From positions 2,418,001 through 2,482,000 of the forward strand of contig JBMNES010000001.1 in assembly GCA_050948905.1 (NCBI GenBank): DNA of 64,000 nucleotides, read 5' to 3'. This stretch comes from DTKD01 sp050948905 (GTDB lineage: Bacteria > Armatimonadota > UBA5829). This document shows, in pieces, positions 44,453-52,695 of the stretch. Under the pieces are notes generated by a model. That model had not been told where the DNA came from and did no database searches. It worked only from the letters and a program-made list of their open reading frames with translations. The translations under genes were made by a program, and so were the position numbers. Positions within the stretch are counted from its first letter, which is position 1. Each line of letters opens with the position of its first letter.

Positions 44453-45517
44453 ATGCATCATCAATCGCAGACTCAAAACACCCTTCGTTTAGTTTTTTGG
44501 GAGACCACCACTAGTTGTAATCTCAAATGCATCCATTGCCGGGCGTCGGCCGTGGAGGATCGAAGTCCAGAGGAATTAACCCTTGCACAGAGCAAGGAAC
44601 TTCTCTCAAATATAGCATCATTCGCCAAACCGGTTATCGTTCTCAGCGGCGGCGAACCGCTGGTGCGAAGCGATATATATGATATTGCCAAATACGGCAC
44701 GGATATCGGCCTGCGGATGGTGCTGGCGACTAATGGCACTACTGTTGATGAAAAGGTCGTACAGAGGCTGATCGACTGCGGCATTAAACGCATAAGCATA
44801 AGCCTTGACGGTGCAGACGCGCAGACTCACGACTCGTTCAGAGGGCTTGTCGGCTCCTTTGAAGATGCGCTAAGAGGCGTGGAATATTGCCGGACGGCGG
44901 GTATGCCTGTTCAGATTAACACCACCGTCGCCAAGCACAATCTTCGCCAGCTTCCGGATATCCTGAAGCTCACTGAGTCGATTGGAGCCTGTGCTCTGCA
45001 TCTGTTTTTGCTGGTGCCGACAGGATGCGGCAAGGAGATCAGCGGTCGGGAAATGATCAGCCCGGCAGAATATGAAGAAGTGCTCAATTGGCTTTATGAT
45101 CGCTCAAAGGACGCATCCATCGCGCTGAAAGCCACCTGTGCACCTCATTATTTCCGAGTAATGAGACAAAGGGCAAGAGCGGAAGGAATCAAAATTACCC
45201 CGGAAACCCACGGCTTCGAGGCTATGACCAAAGGCTGCCTGGCCGGCACCGCTGTATGCTTCGTCTCATATAAAGGCGACGTCTATCCGTGCGGTTATTT
45301 CCCTGTAAGCGCAGGAAATGTGCTTGAGACGCCGATGAGCGAGATTTGGAAAGAATCTGAATTATTCAAGACCCTGAGAGACCCATCGCAGCTCAACGGC
45401 AAATGCGGGCATTGTGGTTATGTAAACGTCTGCGGAGGCTGCCGGGCGCGCGCTTACGCCGAGACAGGGGATTATCTTGGCGAGGAGCCGTACTGCGTAT
45501 ATGAACCAGGAAAATAG
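44453..45517 (+). CDS. ahbD: AhbD-like radical SAM heme synthase (Fe-coproporphyrin III decarboxylase)
   Basis: Final enzyme of the siroheme-based heme route: it oxidatively decarboxylates two propionates of iron-coproporphyrin III to vinyls. The start RLVFWETTTSCNLKCIHCRASA is diagnostic (Cys22, Cys26, Cys29), followed by VLSGGEPLVRSD, LATNGTTV, ISLDGADAQTHD and the auxiliary-cluster end CGHCGYVNVCGGCRARAYAETG (354 residues). It is separated from the hemC-ahbC operon by mutSL and has its own promoter. A strong palindrome begins at the base after its stop. Confidence 0.88.
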   Translation: MHHQSQTQNTLRLVFWETTTSCNLKCIHCRASAVEDRSPEELTLAQSKELLSNIASFAKPVIVLSGGEPLVRSDIYDIAKYGTDIGLRMVLATNGTTVDEKVVQRLIDCGIKRISISLDGADAQTHDSFRGLVGSFEDALRGVEYCRTAGMPVQINTTVAKHNLRQLPDILKLTESIGACALHLFLLVPTGCGKEISGREMISPAEYEEVLNWLYDRSKDASIALKATCAPHYFRVMRQRARAEGIKITPETHGFEAMTKGCLAGTAVCFVSYKGDVYPCGYFPVSAGNVLETPMSEIWKESELFKTLRDPSQLNGKCGHCGYVNVCGGCRARAYAETGDYLGEEPYCVYEPGK

Positions 45518-45545
45518 CCCGGGTCGCAGATTGCTACGACCCGGG
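45518..45545. terminator. Perfect palindrome at the end of ahbD
   Basis: CCCGGGTCG with CGACCCGGG, 9-bp stem and 10-base loop, beginning directly at the base after the ahbD stop codon. It lacks a T run, so it may act as a terminator, a 3'-end stabiliser or part of the palindrome group that follows. Confidence 0.5.
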
Positions 45546-45615
45546 ATTAAGTTATGCACAGGATGTCTAGCTTTAGTTAGCAATCTAAAAGCTGAAAGGT
45601 GATGAGTACTCGATA

Positions 45616-45639
45616 GGTGGCGATCTCCGAATCGCCACC
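45616..45639. repeat. Extragenic palindrome 1 (REP-like)
   Basis: GGTGGCGAT (45616-45624), loop CTCCGA (45625-45630), ATCGCCACC (45631-45639): a perfect 9-bp stem. Its loop is the exact reverse complement of the loop of the palindrome at 45718, so the two share the inverted 12-mer GATCTCCGAATC / GATTCGGAGATC. Confidence 0.7.
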
Positions 45640-45717
45640 TTAAAACCAAGTTGGAGTTTCCGAACCCCCGGAGATTCTGCTGGACACGCTGGATTAGGAG
45701 ACCCAAGATTGGATTCG

Positions 45718-45743
45718 GGGTAGGGATTCGGAGATCCCTACCC
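45718..45743. repeat. Extragenic palindrome 2 (REP-like)
   Basis: GGGTAGGGAT (45718-45727), loop TCGGAG (45728-45733), ATCCCTACCC (45734-45743): a perfect 10-bp stem. Together with palindrome 1 it forms a symmetrical unit of about 130 bases with 78 bases between the stems. This unit fills the otherwise gene-free gap 45546-45801. Confidence 0.7.
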
Positions 45744-45801
45744 ATCAAAGTTTGTTATTTTCGAAATGACATAGAGTCGGGATGTGTCCTGCGATGCCCC
45801 A

Positions 45802-47697
45802 CTATTGTGCGCTGGCCATTAATTCTTCCGGCGCTTTAGTGGAGTCGTATTTTTTGCTATCCTCAATCGCGACGCTATCCCAGCGCAGTTCCGGAGGCAC
45901 GGTGACTTTCACCTTACCCGTGCTCGACGCGCCAAGGATATCTGTGGCCCTGAAGCTGATCGTGTAAACCCTGCCGTTGCCGGGGTTTTCCTCGGTGCCG
46001 GGATCGCATTTCGCCCTTAGTTGGACCTCGCTGACATCAGATATAATCGCGTCTGGTTTCTTCCCTCGGACCGGTTCGTCCTGAGTGACGCCTGTGATGA
46101 CAACCTTCACAGGATGTTCTTCCGGGTCGGTGATACCTGTTATACTGACTGTTTCCAGAGAGCCGTCCAGTTTAAGCAGTCGCGGGTTAGTAGCCGTAGC
46201 CTTAGACACATCCGGCGGTAGGTTGCGGCCGGATATAGCCATTCTTCGCAGAACCGGAGTCGTGTTGCTTCCTCCAGAGAATGTTACCTGCACCTCAAGA
46301 AATCGCCCGTTGGGTACCTCGAAGCCAATGCCGTTGCTTACTGGAACAAACTGCTGATCCGTGATAGTCATCGGATTGTCCGAGCTTCGCACTGCGACCT
46401 TTATATGTCCGCCGGAGTTGCTAACATCCCATGCGATGCTGCCCCAACCCGAACCAGGGCGTTTGCTGTCGAGAAGAGTTCGCCATGAACCAGACGGGAT
46501 TATGCCCGGTTTTTTAACAGACGCGACAAACGGAGTGCTGCTGAACGGTGATCTGCCTGTTACTGCTGTAGCGGTGCGTTTAGCCTCTCTGGGGTCGACT
46601 CGTGTGGCAGTTGCGCCAAGCTCGTCTAGGGTCCACACATAGCCGTCCCAATCCGCGCAAATGGCACTCGGCCCTCGTCCAACGTCGACATTGGCGGTTA
46701 CGGTTAAATCCCTCTGCGAGAAGCGCACGATCTTATTTGCAGATGAACAGCTCGCCCAAATATCCCCGCATTTGTCCAACGTTACTCCGCTAAGCGCGGC
46801 ATCGCCGGGAGCCTTGGTAATGGTGTAGTTGCCGGTATCCGTGTTAAGGCAGATCAATCCGCTGCTTGCGGCTATCCACAGCGTATCCTCTTCACGCCCA
46901 GCACATATTGATTTTATATCCTGATCGGCAAATGTGAACTCACCATCTGATTTGCCGAGCATAGTGTCGATTTTGCAGAGCCGGTTCATGTCCCCGCACA
47001 GCACCCAGAGCGCGCCGTTCGGGCCAGCAATCATGGACTCGGGTTGACCAGCGACCGGGACGGTATGAACCACCGCGCCCTCGTTGACATCCACCGCCGC
47101 CACATATTGCTCGCCCCAAAGGCTCACCCAGAGCATACCGCTGTCGTCGAAGACCAGAGCAGTTGGCTTTGTAGTGCGTGATCCGATTTCCGCCACCACG
47201 CTAACCCTGCTGTCTGATCCCCACGCAAGCGCCTTCGGTTTGCCGTTAGCGTTAACATCAAAGGAAGTTTTCTCCGCCGCTCCTAAAACAGACTTGCTGA
47301 CGTTAGCTGCGCTAATCCTCACTATCTTTGCGCATTTGTCCGCGGCGCAGGCTACATAGGCGTTGCCGTCGCTGTCGACCGCTACGCTGTATGGAATCCA
47401 GGCAGCGTTTGCTGGCCCCATCGCGTATCTTGCCATCTCCAAACCCGATCTCGCGTCAATTTTCGAGACTATTCCCTGCTCGGAGCTTGGCACCCACAGG
47501 AATGGGACGCAGTTTAACGAGCGGCTCAGAACCACCCCGCCCATTTCCATTGAGATATAGGTTTTGTCACAGATACCAGCGGCGAAATCCCCCGGTTCTG
47601 CCAGTTCTTGCCAGTATACGCCTGCCTGTAGACTGCTCCACAGCAGACAGCACAGTATTACTGCGGCAATCCGTGCCGCAAATGCGGTAGTCTTCAC
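45802..47697 (-). CDS. Secreted beta-propeller protein (streptogramin-lyase/NHL-like)
   Basis: A 631-residue exported protein with a signal peptide (about 1-27) and a string of propeller-blade repeats such as AWIPYSVAVDSDGNAYVACAA, TALVFDDSGMLWVSLWG and SAICADWDGYVWTLDE (residues about 60-370). These resemble SMP-30/Vgb propellers. The rest (about 380-600) is beta-sandwich: a discoidin-like part, then a cadherin/Ig-like segment (GITDPEEHPVKVVITGV). GTG start with GGAGG upstream. Lyase activity is not implied; binding or surface structure is as likely. Confidence 0.65.
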   Translation of the reverse strand: MKTTAFAARIAAVILCCLLWSSLQAGVYWQELAEPGDFAAGICDKTYISMEMGGVVLSRSLNCVPFLWVPSSEQGIVSKIDARSGLEMARYAMGPANAAWIPYSVAVDSDGNAYVACAADKCAKIVRISAANVSKSVLGAAEKTSFDVNANGKPKALAWGSDSRVSVVAEIGSRTTKPTALVFDDSGMLWVSLWGEQYVAAVDVNEGAVVHTVPVAGQPESMIAGPNGALWVLCGDMNRLCKIDTMLGKSDGEFTFADQDIKSICAGREEDTLWIAASSGLICLNTDTGNYTITKAPGDAALSGVTLDKCGDIWASCSSANKIVRFSQRDLTVTANVDVGRGPSAICADWDGYVWTLDELGATATRVDPREAKRTATAVTGRSPFSSTPFVASVKKPGIIPSGSWRTLLDSKRPGSGWGSIAWDVSNSGGHIKVAVRSSDNPMTITDQQFVPVSNGIGFEVPNGRFLEVQVTFSGGSNTTPVLRRMAISGRNLPPDVSKATATNPRLLKLDGSLETVSITGITDPEEHPVKVVITGVTQDEPVRGKKPDAIISDVSEVQLRAKCDPGTEENPGNGRVYTISFRATDILGASSTGKVKVTVPPELRWDSVAIEDSKKYDSTKAPEELMASAQ

Positions 47698-47816
47698 GAC
47701 TATCGACCTCCAGTCCTTTCGTGATTTTGGCTGATTCTATGGTAGTCATACCACTGATGAGAGATAGTAATGGCTGATAGGATTACCTGAATCCAGGACT
47801 GTAGAGGCGAATGACG

Positions 47817-49112
47817 TTAGTTTAGAGCCGGCAATGGCGGCGGGGTAGGGGGAACGTAGGGTCTAGGCTGCATAGACTTGATATAATCAGAAATGGCCTG
47901 TACTTCGCAGCAATAATAATCTGCCAGGTCGCTGTTTCCGTCCTTTTGTGCAGTCTGTGCGCGCTGTGACAATTTATCCATAGTAGCAGCCATATTTCTG
48001 AAAGGCAGAGTGACTCTTGTGGGGTATGGCCCGCATTTGAGACCATCGAGCTGCTGCTGGCCAACATAAGAAGCAGCGAATATAACCTGACCCTGGGCGC
48101 ATTTTTCGCGGGAGATGGCGATTTGGGCGATAGTCTGGGAGATTTCTTCCTGTAGATACAGCCCGATGCCTTCGGCCAGCATTACCGTGCCGCCCGCAGC
48201 TTCTTTTTGTCTGAGTATCAGCCTGCCGAAATGGCCATCATCCGAAGAATATGACATCGGCGCCAGCAGACCTACCCATCCGTTAGCAGCCCAGTTCGGC
48301 CAGTTTTGCATATAATGCAGACGCGCATCAGGAGGATACGATGACACCGCCGCCGATACCAGCACATCTGGCCGCAGGGCTTTAGTCTGCAGGTAAATCC
48401 GCTGCACAAATGTGTTCACCAGGCGCTCGCGGAACTTGTTCCAGTAGTAATAATCGTCACTATCCTGCTCAATGCACACCGGATCGACGCCATATTGTTT
48501 TATGAATAAGCTCCGGCTTGCATTGCTGTAGCCATAAGGTTTTTTCTGTTCGGTTTCATAGCGGACATAATCCAGATGCAGGCCGTCGAAGTCGTATTTA
48601 GTCACGACTTCCGCAAACAGTTCTGCCAGGAAGTCTCGTGCCTGTGGAATTGCCGGGCTTATCCAATAGCCGCCATTAGGAGACAGTTCATCGCCGTCTT
48701 TGTCCTTTTCCGCCCAATTTGGATGTGCGGTGAGGATAGCGCCTTTGTCCTTCGTATAACCTGCCCGAAACACCCACACCCAGGCGTGGACCTCTATTCC
48801 CAGCTTATGAGCCTCGTCTATCATTACGGGCAGAGGATCTACGGCGCCGGCAAACCTTGGGTCTCGCGGAATCACGCGGCTCGGGTATATCGCGTATCCC
48901 CGGCAGATGGTCTCAGGGATAAGCATATTAAAATTGGCACGCGCGTAGGCCCGCACCATTTCACGAATGGCAGAATCCGTTTTAGGAACAGCTCCGGCGT
49001 CAATCCAGATGCCTCTTACTTCGGCCACAGGATCGACTTTTGTATAATCCACACTTGCGTATGCGCCGCCAGCCACTACCAGCGCTAAAATTATCGCGAT
49101 ATACTCTCTCAT
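47817..49112 (-). CDS. GHL10/DUF187 family glycosyl-hydrolase-like protein
   Basis: A TIM-barrel protein of the glycosyl hydrolase-like 10 family (YngK type), reported to act on glycan or peptidoglycan-like substrates. Motifs: VRGIWIDAG, IEVHAWVWVF, HPNWAEKDKDG, and DGLHLDYVRYE (probable catalytic Asp/Glu region). The frame is open to 49283, but the signal peptide starts at the ATG at 49112 (MREYIAIILALVVAGGAYA), with GGAG a rather distant 14 bases upstream. About 431 residues. It is divergent from fliM. Confidence 0.85.
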   Translation of the reverse strand: MREYIAIILALVVAGGAYASVDYTKVDPVAEVRGIWIDAGAVPKTDSAIREMVRAYARANFNMLIPETICRGYAIYPSRVIPRDPRFAGAVDPLPVMIDEAHKLGIEVHAWVWVFRAGYTKDKGAILTAHPNWAEKDKDGDELSPNGGYWISPAIPQARDFLAELFAEVVTKYDFDGLHLDYVRYETEQKKPYGYSNASRSLFIKQYGVDPVCIEQDSDDYYYWNKFRERLVNTFVQRIYLQTKALRPDVLVSAAVSSYPPDARLHYMQNWPNWAANGWVGLLAPMSYSSDDGHFGRLILRQKEAAGGTVMLAEGIGLYLQEEISQTIAQIAISREKCAQGQVIFAASYVGQQQLDGLKCGPYPTRVTLPFRNMAATMDKLSQRAQTAQKDGNSDLADYYCCEVQAISDYIKSMQPRPYVPPTPPPLPALN

Positions 49113-49222
49113 ATCGCATAATCTTTCTCCACAAGCCTCTTCTTTTCCTTGTATGTATTCAGTTAATGGCCCTGACAGCCGAAAATTACCTTGATCAAAC
49201 ACTCTCCGAGGTACAATTGCCA

Positions 49223-50200
49223 ATGGGCGAACTGTTGAGCCAGTCAGAAGTTGATGCGCTGTTATCCGTATATCGTGCCGCAACTCCCACGGGTGGGCGT
49301 GTCAGGCAGGATAAAGAAGTCCGACTGTATGACTTCGCCCGGCCGGACAAGTTCTCCAAAGAGCACCTCAAATCTCTAAACATTATCCACACAAAGCACG
49401 GCGCGGGGTTTGCGGTGTCTGCGGCCATAAAGCTGCGCGCCCCGGTGCAGGTAACGCGTCTGCCTGTCGATCAGCTTGCCTATAGAGAATACTGTGCGTC
49501 AATCTCCGATGGGTCCTTGTTCGTCGAAGCTAAGCTCGACCCTCTGACCTCAACAGCCATTTTTGAGTTTAACCCGTCTATGGTGTCGGCGTGTGTTGAT
49601 TTATTGGCAGGAGGCACAGCGCCTTCGATGGCGGTTTCGGAGATCACCGACATCGACAAGATGGTGATGATGCCTATTATCGACCTCGCTGTCAAAAAAT
49701 ATGCAGAGGCTTGGTCGTCGTGCGTGCCGTTCAAGCCAGAAATTGTCTCCGCCAGCACGGATACCAACGCAAGGCAAGTGCTGTTGCAGGGAGAAGGGGT
49801 TCTGGTTTGTGGATACGAAGTCGCCATTGGCGAGTGTGTTAGCATGATGAGCGTCTGTGTGCCGACAGCGGCGGTAGAAGCTGTGCTGCCTGCGTTGACA
49901 TTAGGAAGAACGCTGAATATGCCTGGCCGGCGACACGACGCAAAGGCAACAGCGGCTCTGCGCAGTGCTTTTGATGAAGTGCCTCTCGAATGCAAGGTAG
50001 TGCTGGGGCGAACGCAACTGCCCGTGCAGGATGTAATCGATCTGGCAGTAGGGGATGTCATTACCCTCCCTGTAAAAACCACCGATATGGCAGAGGTATT
50101 AGTCGGTGATGTTCCCACCTTTAAGGGCGTTATGGGGTTATCCGGCAGCACAAAGGCTATAAAAATCGCTCAAAAACTGGAGCAGCAGGAAGCGGCGTAG
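49223..50200 (+). CDS. fliM: Flagellar motor switch protein FliM (isolated copy)
   Basis: Part of the C-ring that sets rotor direction. The N-terminus MGELLSQSEVDALL is the CheY-P-binding segment, the middle CheC-like domain covers about residues 30-225, and the C-terminal SpoA domain starts near VPLECKVVLGRTQLPV and ends in a VTLPV-like strand. The frame extends to 49040 and an ATG exists at 49166, but 49223 begins exactly at the FliM motif with GAGG 11 bases before. No fliN, fliG or other flagellar gene is in the window. 325 residues. Confidence 0.9.
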   Translation: MGELLSQSEVDALLSVYRAATPTGGRVRQDKEVRLYDFARPDKFSKEHLKSLNIIHTKHGAGFAVSAAIKLRAPVQVTRLPVDQLAYREYCASISDGSLFVEAKLDPLTSTAIFEFNPSMVSACVDLLAGGTAPSMAVSEITDIDKMVMMPIIDLAVKKYAEAWSSCVPFKPEIVSASTDTNARQVLLQGEGVLVCGYEVAIGECVSMMSVCVPTAAVEAVLPALTLGRTLNMPGRRHDAKATAALRSAFDEVPLECKVVLGRTQLPVQDVIDLAVGDVITLPVKTTDMAEVLVGDVPTFKGVMGLSGSTKAIKIAQKLEQQEAA

Positions 50201-50259
50201 CGTACCCGTAGAAAAGTGGGTAAATCTGCCCTAAGCCCGGCTGTAACGCCACAGATTCA

Positions 50260-50288
50260 TTGACTTCACATGCGCGGTTTGATAGTAT
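50260..50288 (+). promoter_or_regulatory. Promoter of guaA
   Basis: TTGACT (50260-50265), 17 bases, TAGTAT (50283-50288); a second A/T-rich hexamer TATATT overlaps. Leader of about 30 bases to the GTG at 50325. No guanine aptamer is apparent. Confidence 0.5.
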
Positions 50289-50324
50289 ATTTACTCATTT
50301 AACCGCATCTCCGTGGAGGCTTCA

Positions 50325-51878
50325 GTGACTCAGTATCTACCCACAGACGCCGCGGAATTCGTGCTCATCCTCGATTTCGGCGGCAAATACACTCAACTCC
50401 TTGCAAGGCGTATTCGTGAGTGCCACGTATTCAGCGAAATTGCTTCGCACGACATTTCCCTCGACGAGATAAAAGCGCGATTGCCAAAGGCGATAATCCT
50501 GTCCGGTGGCCCTGATAGCGTCCGGGATTCAGGGGCTTTTAAATGCGACCCGGCCATATATGACGCGGGGATTCCTGTACTGGGTATCTGCTACGGAGCA
50601 CAATTGATGGCAGACCAGTTGGGCGGTGAATTGTCGGACCAGGCTGATAGAGAGTATACACAGGCTAATTTACAGGTGCTGAATAAAGCAGATCTGTTTG
50701 ATGGATTGCCCGATGAGCAAATGTGTTGGATGGCGAGTGGAGATAAAATCCAGAAAGCTCCAGCCGGTTTCATTGTTACTGCACGAACCGCCGATTCACC
50801 CGTTGCGGCGATGTCTGATGCTTCCAGAAAACTCTTCGCGGTGCAATTTAATCCGGAATCAGTTGATACAGTGTTGGGCATGGACGTGATTCGAAACTTT
50901 TTGTTCGCACAGAGCGGGCTTGCCGGATCGTGGGATATGGCCAGCTTTGTGGAGAACGCCGTGCGTGAAATTCGCGAACAAGTCGGTGACAGTAAGGTAA
51001 TCTGTGGAGTAAGCGGAGGGGTGGATTCAAACTGTGTCGCAGCGCTGGTGCATAAGGCCATTGGGGATCAGTTGACCTGCATATTCGTTAATCACGGCTT
51101 AATGCGCCTCGGCGAACCTGAACAAGTCCGCCGCACATTTGAAGATCATTTTAAGGTCAATCTGGTGTATGTCGACGCAGAGCAACGGTTCCTGAACCGA
51201 CTTCAGGGAGTGACGGACCCTGAGAGCAAACGAAAGATAATCGGAGAGGAGTTCGTCCGAGTATTCGAGGAACACGCCTCGCAGATCGATGGCGCAAAAT
51301 ATCTGGCTCAAGGGACCATATATCCCGACGTCATCGAAAGCGGCACCAAAAGCGCTGCTGTTATTAAGTCACATCACAACGTCGGCGGGCTTCCGGAAGA
51401 TATGAACCTGCAGGTGCTGGAGCCGATAAGGCAGCTTTTCAAGGATGAGGTAAGAGAGGTCTCCACTTTTCTCGATTTGCCGGAGGATATTGTGTGGAGA
51501 CATCCGTTCCCAGGGCCGGGGCTGGGCATTCGAGTGCTGGGAGAGATCACCAAGCAACGACTCGATACTCTGCGCCACGCCGATTCAATTCTGGTAGAAG
51601 AGATCAAAAGCGCCGGCTTGTATCGGGAAATCTGGCAAGCACTTGCGATTCTGGCTCCTGTCCGCAGCGTAGGAGTTATGGATAGCCAGAGAACCTATGC
51701 CGATACGGTCGTAATTCGGGCAGTCAACAGCAAGGACGCGATGACCGCCGATTGGGTCAGGCTGCCGTACGATGTACTGGAGCGGATAAGTAGCCGGATT
51801 CTGAACGAAGTCGATGGTGTTAATCGTGTGGTATACGATATAAGCCGTAAACCGCCTGCGACGATAGAGTGGGAGTAG
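50325..51878 (+). CDS. guaA: GMP synthase (glutamine-hydrolysing)
   Basis: Converts XMP to GMP. Glutaminase domain with GICYGAQLMADQLGG (catalytic Cys) and VQFNPES; PP-loop ATP pyrophosphatase with GVSGGVDSNC; C-terminal dimerisation domain with PFPGPGLGIRV and EVDGVNRVVYDISRKPPATIEWE. In FNPES the catalytic His of the usual FHPE motif is replaced by Asn. The start is set by GGAGG five bases before the GTG at 50325; a GTG at 50313 overlaps that ribosome site. 517 residues. The hpt gene follows three bases after the stop: a purine nucleotide unit. Confidence 0.95.
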   Translation: MTQYLPTDAAEFVLILDFGGKYTQLLARRIRECHVFSEIASHDISLDEIKARLPKAIILSGGPDSVRDSGAFKCDPAIYDAGIPVLGICYGAQLMADQLGGELSDQADREYTQANLQVLNKADLFDGLPDEQMCWMASGDKIQKAPAGFIVTARTADSPVAAMSDASRKLFAVQFNPESVDTVLGMDVIRNFLFAQSGLAGSWDMASFVENAVREIREQVGDSKVICGVSGGVDSNCVAALVHKAIGDQLTCIFVNHGLMRLGEPEQVRRTFEDHFKVNLVYVDAEQRFLNRLQGVTDPESKRKIIGEEFVRVFEEHASQIDGAKYLAQGTIYPDVIESGTKSAAVIKSHHNVGGLPEDMNLQVLEPIRQLFKDEVREVSTFLDLPEDIVWRHPFPGPGLGIRVLGEITKQRLDTLRHADSILVEEIKSAGLYREIWQALAILAPVRSVGVMDSQRTYADTVVIRAVNSKDAMTADWVRLPYDVLERISSRILNEVDGVNRVVYDISRKPPATIEWE

Positions 51879-51881
51879 CTA

Positions 51882-52430
51882 TTGCAAACCCAGGCTGATG
51901 TTGCAGTACTGTTAAGTGAAGAACAGATACGCCAAAGGGTAAAAGAACTCGGCGAGCAGATATCTAAGGACTACGCCGGCGAATCTGTCTTATTTGTCGG
52001 GATTCTTAAAGGAGCGGCAGTTTTTCTGGCTGATTTGATCAGGGCAGTTGATTTGCCTGTTGATTACGACTTTGTCGCAATTTCCAGCTACGGCTCCGAT
52101 ACACAGTCCTCTGGAGTAGTTCGGCTGCTCAAGGACCTGGAATACGGTATAAGCGGAAGACATGTCATAATAGTGGAGGACATCGTAGACACCGGCTGGA
52201 CTCTGCGTATGAGCTATATTGTAGAAAACATCAAAGCTCGTGGCGCGGCAAGTGTGAAAGTCTGCACGTTGTTGGATAAGCCCAGTCGCAGGCAGGTCGA
52301 AGTGGACATACACTACCGTGGTTTCGAGATAGAGGATTTATTTGCAGTCGGTTACGGCCTGGACTATGACGGCCGTTATCGCAACCTGCCATATATTGGG
52401 GTTTTGTCGGATGATCTCATAAATTCGTGA
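51882..52430 (+). CDS. hpt: Hypoxanthine(-guanine) phosphoribosyltransferase
   Basis: Salvages hypoxanthine and guanine with PRPP. VGILKGAAVFLADL, the PRPP loop VIIVEDIVDTGWTL and VGYGLDYDGRYRNLPYIGVL identify the bacterial HPRT type (182 residues). TTG start with GGGAG seven bases upstream in the guaA tail, so it is translated together with guaA. Confidence 0.95.
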   Translation: MQTQADVAVLLSEEQIRQRVKELGEQISKDYAGESVLFVGILKGAAVFLADLIRAVDLPVDYDFVAISSYGSDTQSSGVVRLLKDLEYGISGRHVIIVEDIVDTGWTLRMSYIVENIKARGAASVKVCTLLDKPSRRQVEVDIHYRGFEIEDLFAVGYGLDYDGRYRNLPYIGVLSDDLINS

Positions 52431-52491
52431 CCTGTGTAGGGATCATTCGGCTATTTTAGATGTTGTAACTAAAGTTTTATTGTTTAATGAC

Positions 52492-52520
52492 TGGACAAAA
52501 TATGGTATCAGCAGTATAAT
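52492..52520 (+). promoter_or_regulatory. Promoter of rho
   Basis: TGGACA (52492-52497), exactly 17 bases, TATAAT (52515-52520). Transcription would begin near 52527, giving a long leader of about 169 bases before the rho start. Confidence 0.7.
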
Positions 52521-52526
52521 TAGTGC

Positions 52527-52695
52527 TGTCGAAGACGTGTCCTCGTTCGATTTGCGCCATAGACTTCTGCAGGCAATCATCATTTCACAGTCTCCGGGTA
52601 TAGTCCTGCTGAGCTAAAATCCCATTTGCCTGCGTAGAGCTCAGTCCACGTTTACTTTTCGAACACACACGTCATTCCCCACAGAGGTGAGTAGA
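52527..52695 (+). promoter_or_regulatory. Structured rho leader with two interleaved stems
   Basis: GCAGGCAA (52569-52576) can pair with TTGCCTGC (52626-52633), and CTGAGCT (52609-52615) with AGCTCAG (52638-52644). The stems interleave, so they form either a pseudoknot or two alternative structures. Long leaders are known for autoregulated rho in E. coli; autoregulation here is inference. No ORF of note is seen in the leader. Confidence 0.45.

Noticed and set aside
45518..45743. CRISPR array or set of intrinsic terminators
   Set aside because: The three palindromes have different arms, irregular spacing and no T runs; a REP-like unit fits better.
52431..52695. tRNA or small RNA gene upstream of rho
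   Set aside because: No cloverleaf or CCA end found; the region is better explained as promoter and structured leader.
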